Positions 27,708 through 36,003 are shown, counted from the first letter of the stretch. The stretch is 44,618 nt of DNA from Flavobacteriaceae bacterium UBA3611 (GCA_002375495.1 DFLU01000003.1:1-44618); one strand, 5' to 3'. Notes: generated by a model from the sequence alone, not told the origin. Made by a program: numbers and translations.

Positions 27708-28417
27708 TGATAAAAAGAATCTTTTTTATACTAGCAATTGTTCTTGCAGCACAAAGTGCCAACGCACAGCTGTTTAGCAAAGAACGCCTGGCTAACTTAG
27801 AAACCTTCGATAACCGCTTTTTAACCTGGGGGTACTTTCTGGGCTTCAATTCGTACGATTTCAAAATTGATTATATAGACCAAGACCAAGATGATAATAC
27901 CGATATTCTTGTTGAAGGACAGAGTGGTTTTAACGTAGGACTTATTGGAGACATGCGGGTAAATAAATACATCAACCTGCGATTAGAACCAGGACTCTAT
28001 TTTGCACAACGTAACCTCATCTTCCCTAATTTTGAAGAAGAACGCGATTTCTTACGGGAAACAAAATCTACGTACATCCACGTGCCTTTATTGGTGAAAT
28101 TTTCAACCAAACGTTTAAACAACATCAAACCTTTTGTAGTAGCGGGTGTCTCTAGATCGTTTAATCTATCAAGCAACGAAGACAACCCAGAAGACAACGA
28201 ACAAGGACAATTTAGGATGACATCGGGAACCGGTTACTTTGAACTGGGCTTCGGGATTGATTTCTACTTGTTCTACTTTAAATTCACCCCTTCTATCCGC
28301 GGTGTTTTTGCCACAAGCGACGAATTGGTGCGCGACGACGACCCAAACAGTCCGTGGACGGGCAATATCAGCAAACTTTCAACCCGAGGGATTTTTGTGA
28401 ATTTTACCTTCCAGTAA
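27707..28417 (+). CDS. porT: PorT-like outer membrane beta-barrel protein of the type IX secretion system
   Basis: The 236-residue protein has a signal peptide (1-21, ending NANAQ). It then shows an alternating beta pattern of a small barrel: GYFLGFNSYDFKIDY, FNVGLIGDMRVNKYINLRLE, YIHVPLLVKFSTK, FELGFGIDFYLFYFKFTPSI. It ends in F-Q after an aromatic-rich strand, as barrels often do. PorT (SprT) is needed for T9SS function. The coupling ubiE-porT (TAATG overlap) is a common arrangement in Flavobacteriia as I recall it. The 3' end overlaps the convergent trmH-like gene by 14 bases. Confidence 0.88.
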   Translation: MIKRIFFILAIVLAAQSANAQLFSKERLANLETFDNRFLTWGYFLGFNSYDFKIDYIDQDQDDNTDILVEGQSGFNVGLIGDMRVNKYINLRLEPGLYFAQRNLIFPNFEEERDFLRETKSTYIHVPLLVKFSTKRLNNIKPFVVAGVSRSFNLSSNEDNPEDNEQGQFRMTSGTGYFELGFGIDFYLFYFKFTPSIRGVFATSDELVRDDDPNSPWTGNISKLSTRGIFVNFTFQ

Positions 28418-29129
28418 AACGTTTAAACTCGCTAAGTAAAATTGCAGTTGCCGTGGCCACATTTAGGCTTTCGGTAGTTTGTTTTCCAAATTGCGGAATA
28501 CTGATGCGCGAGGTGATGACTTCGGAAATTTCCGCAGAAATACCATTGGCTTCATTTCCCATCACTACGATACCCTTTTCTGGCAGCTTGCTTGCATACA
28601 CATTTTGTCCATCCATAAAGGCGCCGTAAATCGGAAGCTTACTTTCTTGAAGCGCGGTTTTAAGATCTACATAATGTACCGAAACCCTTGCAATACTGCC
28701 CATAGTGGCTTGTACCACCTTAGGGTTGTAGCAATCTGCTGTATCTTGCGAACACAGCAGTTGTGAAACACCAAACCAATCGCACATTCGTATAATTGTC
28801 CCTAAATTACCCGGATCCCGTACCGCATCTAACGCTACAATCAGGCCGTTGTAATCAATTGGTGGTACTTTTGGCTTTTCGAATACAGCAAATGAAGTAT
28901 TGGCTGTTTTCAAATTGCTTATTTTTTTTAATTCTTGTGCAGAGATTTGTTGGTAGTTTTCTTTGAGCACATGGGTAGGTTCTGTTTCATACAATGAATG
29001 CAACTGAAGTCCTTCTCCCAAAAGCTCTTCAATTACTTTGGGACCTTCGGCAGTAAAAAGACTGCGCGCATCACGGTACTTTTTTTGCCGTAATTGCGTT
29101 ATTGATTTTATTTCACTTTTACTTATCAA
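28404..29129 (-). CDS. TrmH/SpoU family RNA 2'-O-ribose methyltransferase
   Basis: The SpoU-type SAM enzyme has the three knot motifs: ALDAVRDPGNLGTIIRMCDW, VVMGNEANGISAEI, and ISIPQFGKQTTESLNVATAT near the C-terminus. The N-terminal substrate-binding domain (ISKSEIKSITQLRQKKYRDA, then LFTAEGPKVIEELL) fits 23S rRNA or tRNA methylases of the RlmB/TrmH group. The target is not readable. A start at 29282 would add an unrelated 51-residue head running through the divergent gene. The TTG at 29129, giving MISKSEIK with 241 residues, matches the family start. A -7-like box overlaps that TTG, so the exact start is uncertain. Confidence 0.88.
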   Translation of the reverse strand: MISKSEIKSITQLRQKKYRDARSLFTAEGPKVIEELLGEGLQLHSLYETEPTHVLKENYQQISAQELKKISNLKTANTSFAVFEKPKVPPIDYNGLIVALDAVRDPGNLGTIIRMCDWFGVSQLLCSQDTADCYNPKVVQATMGSIARVSVHYVDLKTALQESKLPIYGAFMDGQNVYASKLPEKGIVVMGNEANGISAEISEVITSRISIPQFGKQTTESLNVATATAILLSEFKRFTGR

Positions 29130-29134
29130 AATTA
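29127..29134 (-). promoter_or_regulatory. -7-like box near the trmH-type gene start
   Basis: On the minus strand TAATTTTG matches TAnnTTTG, but it overlaps the likely TTG start. Either the message is nearly leaderless or the box is chance. It sits three bases from the opposite-strand box of tamL. Confidence 0.35.
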
Positions 29135-29137
29135 TCC

Positions 29138-29145
29138 TATTTTTG
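29138..29145 (+). promoter_or_regulatory. -7 promoter box of tamL
   Basis: TATTTTTG matches TAnnTTTG, 21 bases before the TTG chosen as tamL start. No TTG was found at the usual -33 distance. Confidence 0.5.
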
Positions 29146-29166
29146 AAACGTAGTAACAAATTCGGC

Positions 29167-31725
29167 TTGACACAAAACTTCACAAAAGTAGCATTTATTT
29201 TAGGAGCCATCCTATTTCTGGCTTCTTGTAATGCAGTTAAATATGTGCCAGATGGTGAATTTCTGCTCACAGAGAACACCATTGAGGTAGATGGTAAAAA
29301 TCCAGATAATTCTGACCCATACAGTTACCTAACCCAGCGCCCCAACACTACGTTTCCGTTATTGGGTATTCCCGTGGGCTTACACATCTATAATTTGGCA
29401 GACCCAAATCCCGATTCAACCTTTCAGGCTTGGTTAGATAAAAAACCCCGTCGGGAAGACCGATTGGTAAAATTCCTGTCCAGAAAACAGTTGAATGCGC
29501 TCGACAGTTCCTATATCAAGTTCAACCAGTTCTTGCAACGTACCGGTGATGCACCCGTGATCGTTTCCGAAGATAAAAACAAAAAGTCTACCACCCAGCT
29601 GCAACGATACTACGCTAGTTTAGGGTATTTTAATGCGGAAGCAACTTACGAGGTGAAAACAGATTCTAGTAAAGAAAAAAGAGCCGCCGTATCGTATGAG
29701 GTTGTAAAACACAAACCATACTTTATAGACTCGATTGCGTATGAGATAAGCTCGCCCGCGGTAGACTCGTTATTCAAACTGTCTAAAAAAGATGCCTTCA
29801 TCAGAAAAGGAGAGCAGTACAAACGAAATAATTTCTTAGACGAAATAGACCGCCTCACTATCCAGTTTCGGAATTCGGGTTTGTACTACTTCGACCAAGA
29901 TTACGTAACATTTAAGGGCGACACGGTAAATACAGACCATAAAGCAAACATAACCTACGTAATCCCAGACCGAAAAATAAACGCGGAAGACTCAACCATA
30001 ACAGAACCTTTCCAAGTATTCACTGTAAATGAAGTACGCGTAGTAACCGATTATACCTTTTCGAATAGCACCAAGACCTTAACAGATTCAGTAACGCACC
30101 GGGGGTATAAATTATACGGTTACGAACCTATAAAATACCGCCCAAAAGCGATTACCGATGCGATTTCGATTACACCCGGCAAAGTTTTTAAAGATATAGA
30201 CCGTACCCTCACCTACAACCAGATTAGTGACCTTAAAATTTTCAGGTATCCAAATATTACCTACCAAGAAGATCCCGCAGACAGCACGGGGCTTATCGCA
30301 ACAATTTTGTTAACGCCACAAAAAAAATACACCTTCGATATTAGTTTTGATGCGTATACCTCTGCCCTACAACCCTTCGGAACAGGTTTTAGCAGCTCAT
30401 TACTTACCCGAAATGTATTTCGTGGTGCCGAAACCTTACAAATTTCACTTAGTGGAAGTGTGGGTTCTTCGGCAGATCAGGACGTTGGGTTCTTCGGAAC
30501 CTCAGACATTGGTGGCAATGTGCGCCTATCGTTTCCGCGTATCCTATTTCCGCTTAACACAGACAAGTTCATACCCAAATACATGTCGCCCTCTACCAAC
30601 TTAAGCGTTGGAGTGAATTTACAGAACAACATTGGTCTGGACCGTCAGAACTACTCAGGGAAATTTAATTACCAATGGCGCCCTTCCAAAATAAGGACCA
30701 ACTTGGTAGATTTATTCGATATTCAATATGTGCGGAACCTCAATGTTGAAAACTATTTCAATGTATACCAAAGTTCGTACGACCGACTGAATGAGATTGC
30801 AAGGGCAGCTGGATATGACTTCAGCAATGAAGGAATGCAAAACACACCCAGCTTAACCATTCCAGATGAAACAGACGATTTTATAAGTTCGGTGCTGAAC
30901 CAACAAGACCCTGATCTGGATATTAGCGAATCAGATTTTGATGAAGTGTTGAGTATTGCCGAACGAAGGTTTAGACTGAGCGAAGACAACTTAATTTTTG
31001 CGACCTCCTTTACCTGGCTGCAAGACACCCGGGAAAATATTTTCGACAAAAGCTGGACGCGATTCCGTTGGAAATTGGAGTCTTCTGGTACCATTCTCTC
31101 TGGAGTGACCGCCCTTACAGGAGCCGAAGAAAACGAAAACGGCAGCAAAGAAGTGGCTGGTGTTGCCTATTCGCAATATATCAAAGGCGAGGCAGAAGTT
31201 ATAAAGCATTGGACGCTATTTGATAATAATGTGTTTGCAGCACGCGGATTCATAGGTTTGGCACTTCCCTACGGAAATAGCAACAGTGTTCCTTTTACGC
31301 GAAGCTATTTTGCTGGTGGAACCAACGACAATAGAGGTTGGCGCGCCTATAGTTTGGGTCCCGGAAGCAGCGGTGGTATCTTAGACTTTAACGAAGCAAA
31401 CTTTAAATTAGCCTTTAATGGCGAATACCGCTACACGATTTTAGGAGCTTTTAAAGGTGCCTTTTTTGTTGATGTTGGTAATATTTGGAATGTTGCAGAC
31501 GACCTTGCCGATGAAGAAGCTTTCAATTTTGATGGTCTCCAAGACCTAAAAGAGCTTGCCGTTGCCTCTGGTTTCGGGATTCGCTACGACTTTGGATTTT
31601 TTGTGGTACGTTTCGATATTGGTTTTAAAACTCATGACCCTGGAAGACCTGAGGGCGAACGTTGGTTTAAAGACTACAACTTTCAGAATGCTGTGTATAA
31701 CATAGGTATCAACTATCCGTTCTAA
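29167..31725 (+). CDS. tamL: BamA/TamA-family outer membrane lipoprotein, TamL type
   Basis: The protein is a BamA-superfamily outer membrane protein with a lipoprotein signal (lipobox FLASC), as in TamL of Bacteroidota. It probably works with a TamB-like partner in outer membrane assembly. The N-terminal half has POTRA-like segments (for example YYASLGYFNAEATYEV and ITPGKVFKDIDRTL). The C-terminal half is a 16-strand-type barrel. NDNRGWRAYSLGPG (about residue 720) corresponds to the conserved RGF/RGW loop of BamA proteins, and the end is a strand finishing NIGINYPF. There is no ATG near the lipobox; TTG at 29167 (852 residues) or TTG at 29143, which sits in the promoter box, are the options. 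It is divergent from the trmH-like gene. Confidence 0.9.
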   Translation: MTQNFTKVAFILGAILFLASCNAVKYVPDGEFLLTENTIEVDGKNPDNSDPYSYLTQRPNTTFPLLGIPVGLHIYNLADPNPDSTFQAWLDKKPRREDRLVKFLSRKQLNALDSSYIKFNQFLQRTGDAPVIVSEDKNKKSTTQLQRYYASLGYFNAEATYEVKTDSSKEKRAAVSYEVVKHKPYFIDSIAYEISSPAVDSLFKLSKKDAFIRKGEQYKRNNFLDEIDRLTIQFRNSGLYYFDQDYVTFKGDTVNTDHKANITYVIPDRKINAEDSTITEPFQVFTVNEVRVVTDYTFSNSTKTLTDSVTHRGYKLYGYEPIKYRPKAITDAISITPGKVFKDIDRTLTYNQISDLKIFRYPNITYQEDPADSTGLIATILLTPQKKYTFDISFDAYTSALQPFGTGFSSSLLTRNVFRGAETLQISLSGSVGSSADQDVGFFGTSDIGGNVRLSFPRILFPLNTDKFIPKYMSPSTNLSVGVNLQNNIGLDRQNYSGKFNYQWRPSKIRTNLVDLFDIQYVRNLNVENYFNVYQSSYDRLNEIARAAGYDFSNEGMQNTPSLTIPDETDDFISSVLNQQDPDLDISESDFDEVLSIAERRFRLSEDNLIFATSFTWLQDTRENIFDKSWTRFRWKLESSGTILSGVTALTGAEENENGSKEVAGVAYSQYIKGEAEVIKHWTLFDNNVFAARGFIGLALPYGNSNSVPFTRSYFAGGTNDNRGWRAYSLGPGSSGGILDFNEANFKLAFNGEYRYTILGAFKGAFFVDVGNIWNVADDLADEEAFNFDGLQDLKELAVASGFGIRYDFGFFVVRFDIGFKTHDPGRPEGERWFKDYNFQNAVYNIGINYPF

Positions 31726-31740
31726 GCCATTCCTTTTTAT

Positions 31741-31748
31741 TATTTTTG
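31741..31748 (+). promoter_or_regulatory. -7 promoter box of fbaA
   Basis: TATTTTTG matches TAnnTTTG, 20 bases before the ATG and 15 bases after the tamL stop. Confidence 0.6.
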
Positions 31749-31768
31749 CAACATAAAATTAGAGAATC

Positions 31769-32836
31769 ATGAGCCATTCTATTGCGCCCGGCGTTGCTAC
31801 CGGCAAACAAGTACAAGAAATTCATAAACTTGCTAAACAAAAGGGGTTTGCCCTTCCCGCTGTGAATGTTGTGGGCTCTAGCAGTGTGAACGCTGTTATG
31901 GAAACAGCAGCCGAGCTAAATTCGCCTGCTATCGTACAATTTTCAAATGGAGGTGCTTACTTTAATGCAGGTAAAGGACTGAACAACGACAATCAAAAGG
32001 CTGCCATTGCTGGGGGTGTTGCTGGCGCAAAACACGTACACGAATTGGCGAAAGTATATGGCGCTACTGTTATCTTACACACCGACCACTGTGCTAAAAA
32101 ATTGTTGCCTTGGATAGATGGCTTATTAGATGCGGGTGAAGCGTACTACAAACAACATGGCGTTCCACTGTACAGCTCTCACATGATCGACCTTTCAGAA
32201 GAACCGATTGAAGAAAACATAGAAATCTCGAAGCGCTATTTAGAACGCATGAGTAAAATGGGCATGACCCTAGAAATTGAATTGGGTATCACTGGTGGCG
32301 AAGAAGACGGCGTAGACAATACCGATGTAGATTCTTCTAAACTATACACCCAACCCGATGAAGTGGCCTATGCTTACGAAGAACTCATGAAAGTGAGTGA
32401 TCAGTTTACTATTGCTGCTGCCTTCGGAAATGTACACGGGGTGTACAAACCTGGGAACGTAAAATTAACCCCCATCATCCTTAAAAATTCGCAAGAATTT
32501 GTCCAGAAAAAATTCAACACTGGGCATAATCCCATTGATTTTGTGTTTCACGGTGGAAGTGGTTCTACGGTAGAAGAAATTCGCGAAGCCATCGGTTACG
32601 GTGTCATCAAAATGAATATCGATACCGACCTACAGTTTGCATTTAACGAAGGCGTACGTGACTATGTAGAAACAAACTTGGAATATCTGCGTACACAGAT
32701 TGGAAACCCAGACGGAGCAGAGCTTCCGAATAAAAAATACTACGATCCTAGAAAATGGTTACGTGAAGGGGAACTTACCTTCAAAAAACGCTTAAAACAA
32801 GCCTTTGAAGACCTGAACAACGTGAATACGTTATAA
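31769..32836 (+). CDS. fbaA: Class II fructose-bisphosphate aldolase
   Basis: The enzyme interconverts fructose 1,6-bisphosphate with DHAP and glyceraldehyde 3-phosphate in glycolysis and gluconeogenesis, using Zn2+. The 355-residue protein matches the long class IIA (FbaA) type. HTDHCAKKLLPWIDGLLDAG (104-123) carries zinc and catalytic residues, ELGITGGEEDGVDN (about 170-183) is the IIA-specific loop, and FHGGSGSTVEEIREAI (about 262-277) binds phosphate. It has its own promoter box and is followed closely by accD, which also has one. Confidence 0.98.
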   Translation: MSHSIAPGVATGKQVQEIHKLAKQKGFALPAVNVVGSSSVNAVMETAAELNSPAIVQFSNGGAYFNAGKGLNNDNQKAAIAGGVAGAKHVHELAKVYGATVILHTDHCAKKLLPWIDGLLDAGEAYYKQHGVPLYSSHMIDLSEEPIEENIEISKRYLERMSKMGMTLEIELGITGGEEDGVDNTDVDSSKLYTQPDEVAYAYEELMKVSDQFTIAAAFGNVHGVYKPGNVKLTPIILKNSQEFVQKKFNTGHNPIDFVFHGGSGSTVEEIREAIGYGVIKMNIDTDLQFAFNEGVRDYVETNLEYLRTQIGNPDGAELPNKKYYDPRKWLREGELTFKKRLKQAFEDLNNVNTL

Positions 32837-32842
32837 GTTCCT

Positions 32843-32850
32843 TATATTTG
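32843..32850 (+). promoter_or_regulatory. -7 promoter box of accD
   Basis: TATATTTG matches TAnnTTTG, six bases past the fbaA stop and 33 bases before the accD ATG. The TTG that closes it is in frame with accD but is not a credible start. Confidence 0.55.
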
Positions 32851-32883
32851 AATAACAAAGAAACCTCCTCAACCGAAAATAAT

Positions 32884-33750
32884 ATGTCTTGGTTTAAAAG
32901 AACAAAAAAAGGGATTCAAACCCCAACAGAAGATAAAAAAGATGTCCCTCGCGGCCTCTGGTACAAATCGCCTACGGGCAAGATTGTAGATGCCGATGAG
33001 TTGGAAAGCAATTTTTATGTGAGCCCAGAAGACGGCTACCACGTACGAATTGGCAGTAAAGAATATTTTGAGATTTTATTTGACGACAACAAGTTTAAAG
33101 AACTCGACAAAAATCTTGAGTCGAAAGACCCACTAAAATTTGAAGACAATAAAAAATACACAGACCGCTTAAAAGATGCCCAGAAAAAAACAGGATTAAA
33201 AGACGCAGTTCGCACAGCCGTTGGAAATTCTATGGGTGAAAAATTGGTGGTTGCTTGTATGGATTTTAGCTTTATTGGCGGATCTATGGGAAGTGTTGTG
33301 GGTGAAAAAATTGCCCGTGCCGCAGACCACTCACTCAAAAACAACATACCGTTTTTGCTGATCAGTAAAAGTGGCGGTGCCCGAATGATGGAAGCTGCGC
33401 TATCCTTAATGCAGTTGGCTAAAACCAGTGCGAAATTAGCACAATTAGAAGATGCAAAAATCCCTTACATTTCGTTGTGTACAGACCCTACCACAGGTGG
33501 AACTACCGCTAGTTTCGCGATGTTGGGAGATATTAATATTAGTGAGCCAGGTGCGTTGATCGGTTTTGCTGGACCACGCGTAGTGCGTGACACCACAGGA
33601 AAAGAATTACCAGAAGGCTTCCAAACAGCAGAGTTTGTATTAGACCACGGCTTTTTAGATTTTATTACACATCGTAAAGATTTAAAACGCAAAGTGAACC
33701 TGTACCTCGATTTGGTTTTGAACCGACCCCTTCGTGAAAAATCAGCATAA
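32884..33750 (+). CDS. accD: Acetyl-CoA carboxylase carboxyltransferase subunit beta, without zinc ribbon cysteines
   Basis: AccD with AccA transfers the carboxyl from biotin to acetyl-CoA, the first step of fatty acid synthesis. From the ATG at 32884 the protein has 288 residues starting MSWFKRTKKGIQTP. The crotonase-fold core is clear: FIGGSMGSVVGEKIARA, SKSGGARMMEAALSLMQLAK, CTDPTTGGTTASFAMLGDI, PGALIGFAGPRVV. In most bacteria residues 25-55 form a C4 zinc ribbon. Here the aligned stretch (LWYKSPTGKIVDADELESNF, then YVSPEDGYHVRI) has no cysteine at all. The catalytic core looks intact, so it should be active. My recollection is that other flavobacterial AccD proteins also lack these cysteines. 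Confidence 0.95.
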   Translation: MSWFKRTKKGIQTPTEDKKDVPRGLWYKSPTGKIVDADELESNFYVSPEDGYHVRIGSKEYFEILFDDNKFKELDKNLESKDPLKFEDNKKYTDRLKDAQKKTGLKDAVRTAVGNSMGEKLVVACMDFSFIGGSMGSVVGEKIARAADHSLKNNIPFLLISKSGGARMMEAALSLMQLAKTSAKLAQLEDAKIPYISLCTDPTTGGTTASFAMLGDINISEPGALIGFAGPRVVRDTTGKELPEGFQTAEFVLDHGFLDFITHRKDLKRKVNLYLDLVLNRPLREKSA

Positions 33751-33752
33751 AG

Positions 33753-33783
33753 AAAAAGCCACTCAAATTGAGTGGCTTTTTTT
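33753..33783. terminator. Bidirectional terminator between accD and the lipoprotein gene
   Basis: Arms AAAAAGCCACTC and GAGTGGCTTTTT are perfectly complementary around AAATT, with an A run and a T run on the two sides. It serves both convergent genes. Confidence 0.92.
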
Positions 33784-33801
33784 GTATCCTGTTCTGGTAT
33801 T

Positions 33802-34641
33802 TTATAGTTCTACCGGAAATTCAATCCCGTTAATGGTGAACACCGCATCATTGTCGCACGTTCCATCGCCAAAATCTAATGAGCCCGTAAGTCCGTCCTG
33901 GGCTATCTCTAATTCGCCCTCTACGAGATAAAAACAATCTAACCGACGCACCAATGTTTGTGTCACGATTCCCGTACGTTCAAATCCGTTGCTAAACGTG
34001 GTGATCCAATTACCTGTAATATGGTATACATTATCAACCCAGGTACCAGACCCTACACCTTCTACCCACTCAGCTACACGCAAGCCTTCCCGGGTAGCGG
34101 TCACCGTACTTGAAGGGAAAGAAACTGTGATTGTTTCATTTACTGTAGAAGCTGGGTTGCCATTAGCGTTTGCCAGCGTTCGTACAATTTCGCCACCGCC
34201 TTCAACGCCATTGCTATTGTATGTAAAGTTTTCAAAGGTATAATTGATGGTTCTCGAATTGTCTACAATGGCTTCATACGCCAAATTGATTTTTCCGCTC
34301 ACGCTAGCACCATTATTTAAGGTACACACATCGCCAAAATCTAGCAAAATGGTTCCGGTACCGTCGCCATTGGCGTTCACAATAATGGTTGCACAATCTG
34401 AAAACAGCGATAAGTTCGTTCCGCCATTATCAGGCCCTTCACTTTCATCAAAGGCAGTTTCCATGATGTTCAACGTTCCTTCAATAGCATTATCTGCTTT
34501 AGCTGCTAACACAGCATTTTCAGCAGAAAAATTAGCCACGTCTCCTTCAGATGCTGTATCATCATCTTTATCACAACTAACTGCAAATAAGGCCATGCCG
34601 AATAAAGCCGAAATCATGATGGTTTTTTTCAAAGTTTTCAT
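33802..34641 (-). CDS. Putative surface lipoprotein of unknown function
   Basis: The 279-residue protein has a lipoprotein signal with lipobox FAVSC (C23). The residues just after the cysteine (DKDDD) resemble the acidic export signal that sends Bacteroidota lipoproteins to the cell surface. The body is beta-rich, with Asn/Thr/Gly-rich strands (YTFENFTYNSNGVEGGGEIV, YHITGNWITTFSNGFERTGI) and a C-terminal GSLDFGDGTCDNDAVFTING. Two Cys pairs (DCATI/GDVCT and LDCFY/GTCDND) may form disulphides. I do not recognise the family. It is a single gene convergent with accD. Confidence 0.8.
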   Translation of the reverse strand: MKTLKKTIMISALFGMALFAVSCDKDDDTASEGDVANFSAENAVLAAKADNAIEGTLNIMETAFDESEGPDNGGTNLSLFSDCATIIVNANGDGTGTILLDFGDVCTLNNGASVSGKINLAYEAIVDNSRTINYTFENFTYNSNGVEGGGEIVRTLANANGNPASTVNETITVSFPSSTVTATREGLRVAEWVEGVGSGTWVDNVYHITGNWITTFSNGFERTGIVTQTLVRRLDCFYLVEGELEIAQDGLTGSLDFGDGTCDNDAVFTINGIEFPVEL

Positions 34642-34750
34642 AAGTTTAAGTTTTCCGTTTGGGTTTTGGACTAGTATAACGTCAAAAAGTTTGATTCCGT
34701 ATATTTAAAATCAATAAGAAACCTGAAATTCAAGCGTTTTAATAGTAGTT

Positions 34751-35557
34751 ATGCTGCACAAATACCTTTTCCTAAGCTGCTGTTTTACAGTCCTTTGCTG
34801 CAATGCACAGCAACAACAGGGAGAATGGTCACTCTATTTCGAGAACAACGCCCACACCCTTACACCACAACACCATCAATTAATAGATAGCATTAAAAAA
34901 CACGCGCTGGTACCCACAGACAGTATTGTTTTAAAGGGGTATGCCAGCAGTCCGGCCGACGAACATTACAATTTGAAACTTTCAGAAAAAAGGGCCTTGA
35001 ACACAAAAAACGCATTTCCAGAATATTACACGATTATCGCTACTGGACTTGGCGAATTAGAAGGGGATGAAGCTAAAAACAGGCGGGTAGATATCATGAT
35101 TTGGGCAGTATACCGAGAAAAGATGAAATTAATAAGCCAAAGTGAGAACCCTACGAAGGCTCCTGAGCAGATCAACGATTTCGCCAATTTTACCATAGGA
35201 GAAAAGTTTGAACTCAAGGGTATTCACTTCTACCCAGGAAGGGATGACATACGCAACGATAGTAAGGAGGCACTACAACAACTGCTCGTTTTTTTAAAGG
35301 AAAACGAAACGGTGACTTTTCGATTGTTGGGCCATGTTTGCTGCGGAAAAAAATACGATCCCGGTAGAGACGGCTACAATAACAGAACGGGTAAAACCAA
35401 CCTCAGCGAAGCACGAGCCAAACGTATCTACCAATATTTGCTCGAAAATGGCATCGATAAGAACAGGATGAGTGCCCGCGGATATGCATACCGGTACCCA
35501 ACAGGGAAAGGCGATAAATTTGATAGAAGGGTTGAGATTGAGATTATTTCGAGGTGA
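34751..35557 (+). CDS. OmpA-family protein with two OmpA-like domains
   Basis: The 268-residue protein starts with a signal peptide (1-20, ending CCNAQ; the Cys residues might also act as a lipobox). Residues 29-115 form a first, shortened OmpA-like unit (YFENNAHTLTPQHHQLIDSI, KLSEKRALNTK, KNRRVDIMIW). Residues 150-268 form a complete one (GIHFYPGRDDIRNDSKEALQ, NLSEARAKRIYQYL, DRRVEIEI). OmpA domains bind peptidoglycan; the Asp and Arg positions expected for that are present in the second unit (LSEARAKR and DRRVEI). No barrel is attached, so it is probably a periplasmic linker or scaffold. It stands alone before a long gene-free region. Confidence 0.85.
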   Translation: MLHKYLFLSCCFTVLCCNAQQQQGEWSLYFENNAHTLTPQHHQLIDSIKKHALVPTDSIVLKGYASSPADEHYNLKLSEKRALNTKNAFPEYYTIIATGLGELEGDEAKNRRVDIMIWAVYREKMKLISQSENPTKAPEQINDFANFTIGEKFELKGIHFYPGRDDIRNDSKEALQQLLVFLKENETVTFRLLGHVCCGKKYDPGRDGYNNRTGKTNLSEARAKRIYQYLLENGIDKNRMSARGYAYRYPTGKGDKFDRRVEIEIISR

Positions 35558-35659
35558 TGAAAGAGTTTAGTTGGGAGATGGAAGCTTGCCCGTACCGAAC
35601 GAAATTTGGGCGGGTTGGGAAATTGAAATGGTAGTATGAAACTGGTTATCACCTACTTC

Positions 35660-35688
35660 GTCTTTAAGTCTTTAGTCGGTAGTCTTTA
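35660..35688. repeat. GTCTTTA heptamer mini-array
   Basis: Units gtcttta, (a) gtcttta, gtcggta, gtcttta follow each other with a seven-base step and one extra base. Confidence 0.65.
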
Positions 35689-35766
35689 GTTTATATTTTT
35701 CTAAGAACACCTAATTCAATACCGAATCCATGCTCCATATTCCATTATTCTGGTTGGGAGCTTATT

Positions 35767-35794
35767 GCTGGGAGTTGGAAGTTGGAAATTGGAA
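35767..35794. repeat. GTTGGAA heptamer mini-array
   Basis: Four units, gctggga, gttggaa, gttggaa and attggaa, lie in exact seven-base register. Confidence 0.7.
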
Positions 35795-35899
35795 GTTTGG
35801 CAACGCAAACGCACTGAGCTGTTACACTTCCTTCTGCCTCTGCCTGCTGCGTCCATACTCTAAATTCCATAGTCAATGATTGGAGATTTCCCCGCCCCA

Positions 35900-35955
35900 C
35901 CCTTCACCCTTCACCCTTAACTCTTCACTCCTCACTCCTCACTCCTCACTCCTCA
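35900..35955. repeat. CTCCTCA heptamer array, eight units, all-pyrimidine apart from A
   Basis: Eight exact seven-base steps: cccttca, cccttca, cccttaa, ctcttca, then ctcctca four times. The older units are on the left and the identical ones on the right, next to the rpsO promoter. The strand has no G, so the other strand is free of C. Confidence 0.9.
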
Positions 35956-35974
35956 CAAAATTAAAAAACACACC

Positions 35975-36003
35975 TTGCAACTCACATATTTTTATTATTT
36001 TTG
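35975..36003 (+). promoter_or_regulatory. Promoter of rpsO
   Basis: TTG (35975-35977) and TATTTTTG (35996-36003) are 18 bases apart, the best full -33/-7 match in the window. The 57-base leader before the ATG contains the short repeat CGTATTCCGAAAGACGGAAC. Confidence 0.75.

Larger units (their letters stand above)
35558..35974. other. Gene-free intergenic region rich in heptamer mini-arrays
   Basis: No credible gene lies here on either strand. The region holds at least three unrelated short arrays with a seven-base period, listed separately, and further loosely repeated text such as ttctgcctctgcctgctgcg near 35831-35850. It ends at the rpsO promoter. Confidence 0.75.

Noticed and set aside
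29130..29282. Longer start for the trmH-like gene
   Set aside because: The added 51 residues have no family match, run antisense through the tamL signal region and cross both promoter boxes.
35900..35955. Possible CRISPR-like repeat array
   Set aside because: The units are seven bases and directly adjacent, with no spacers and no cas genes nearby.
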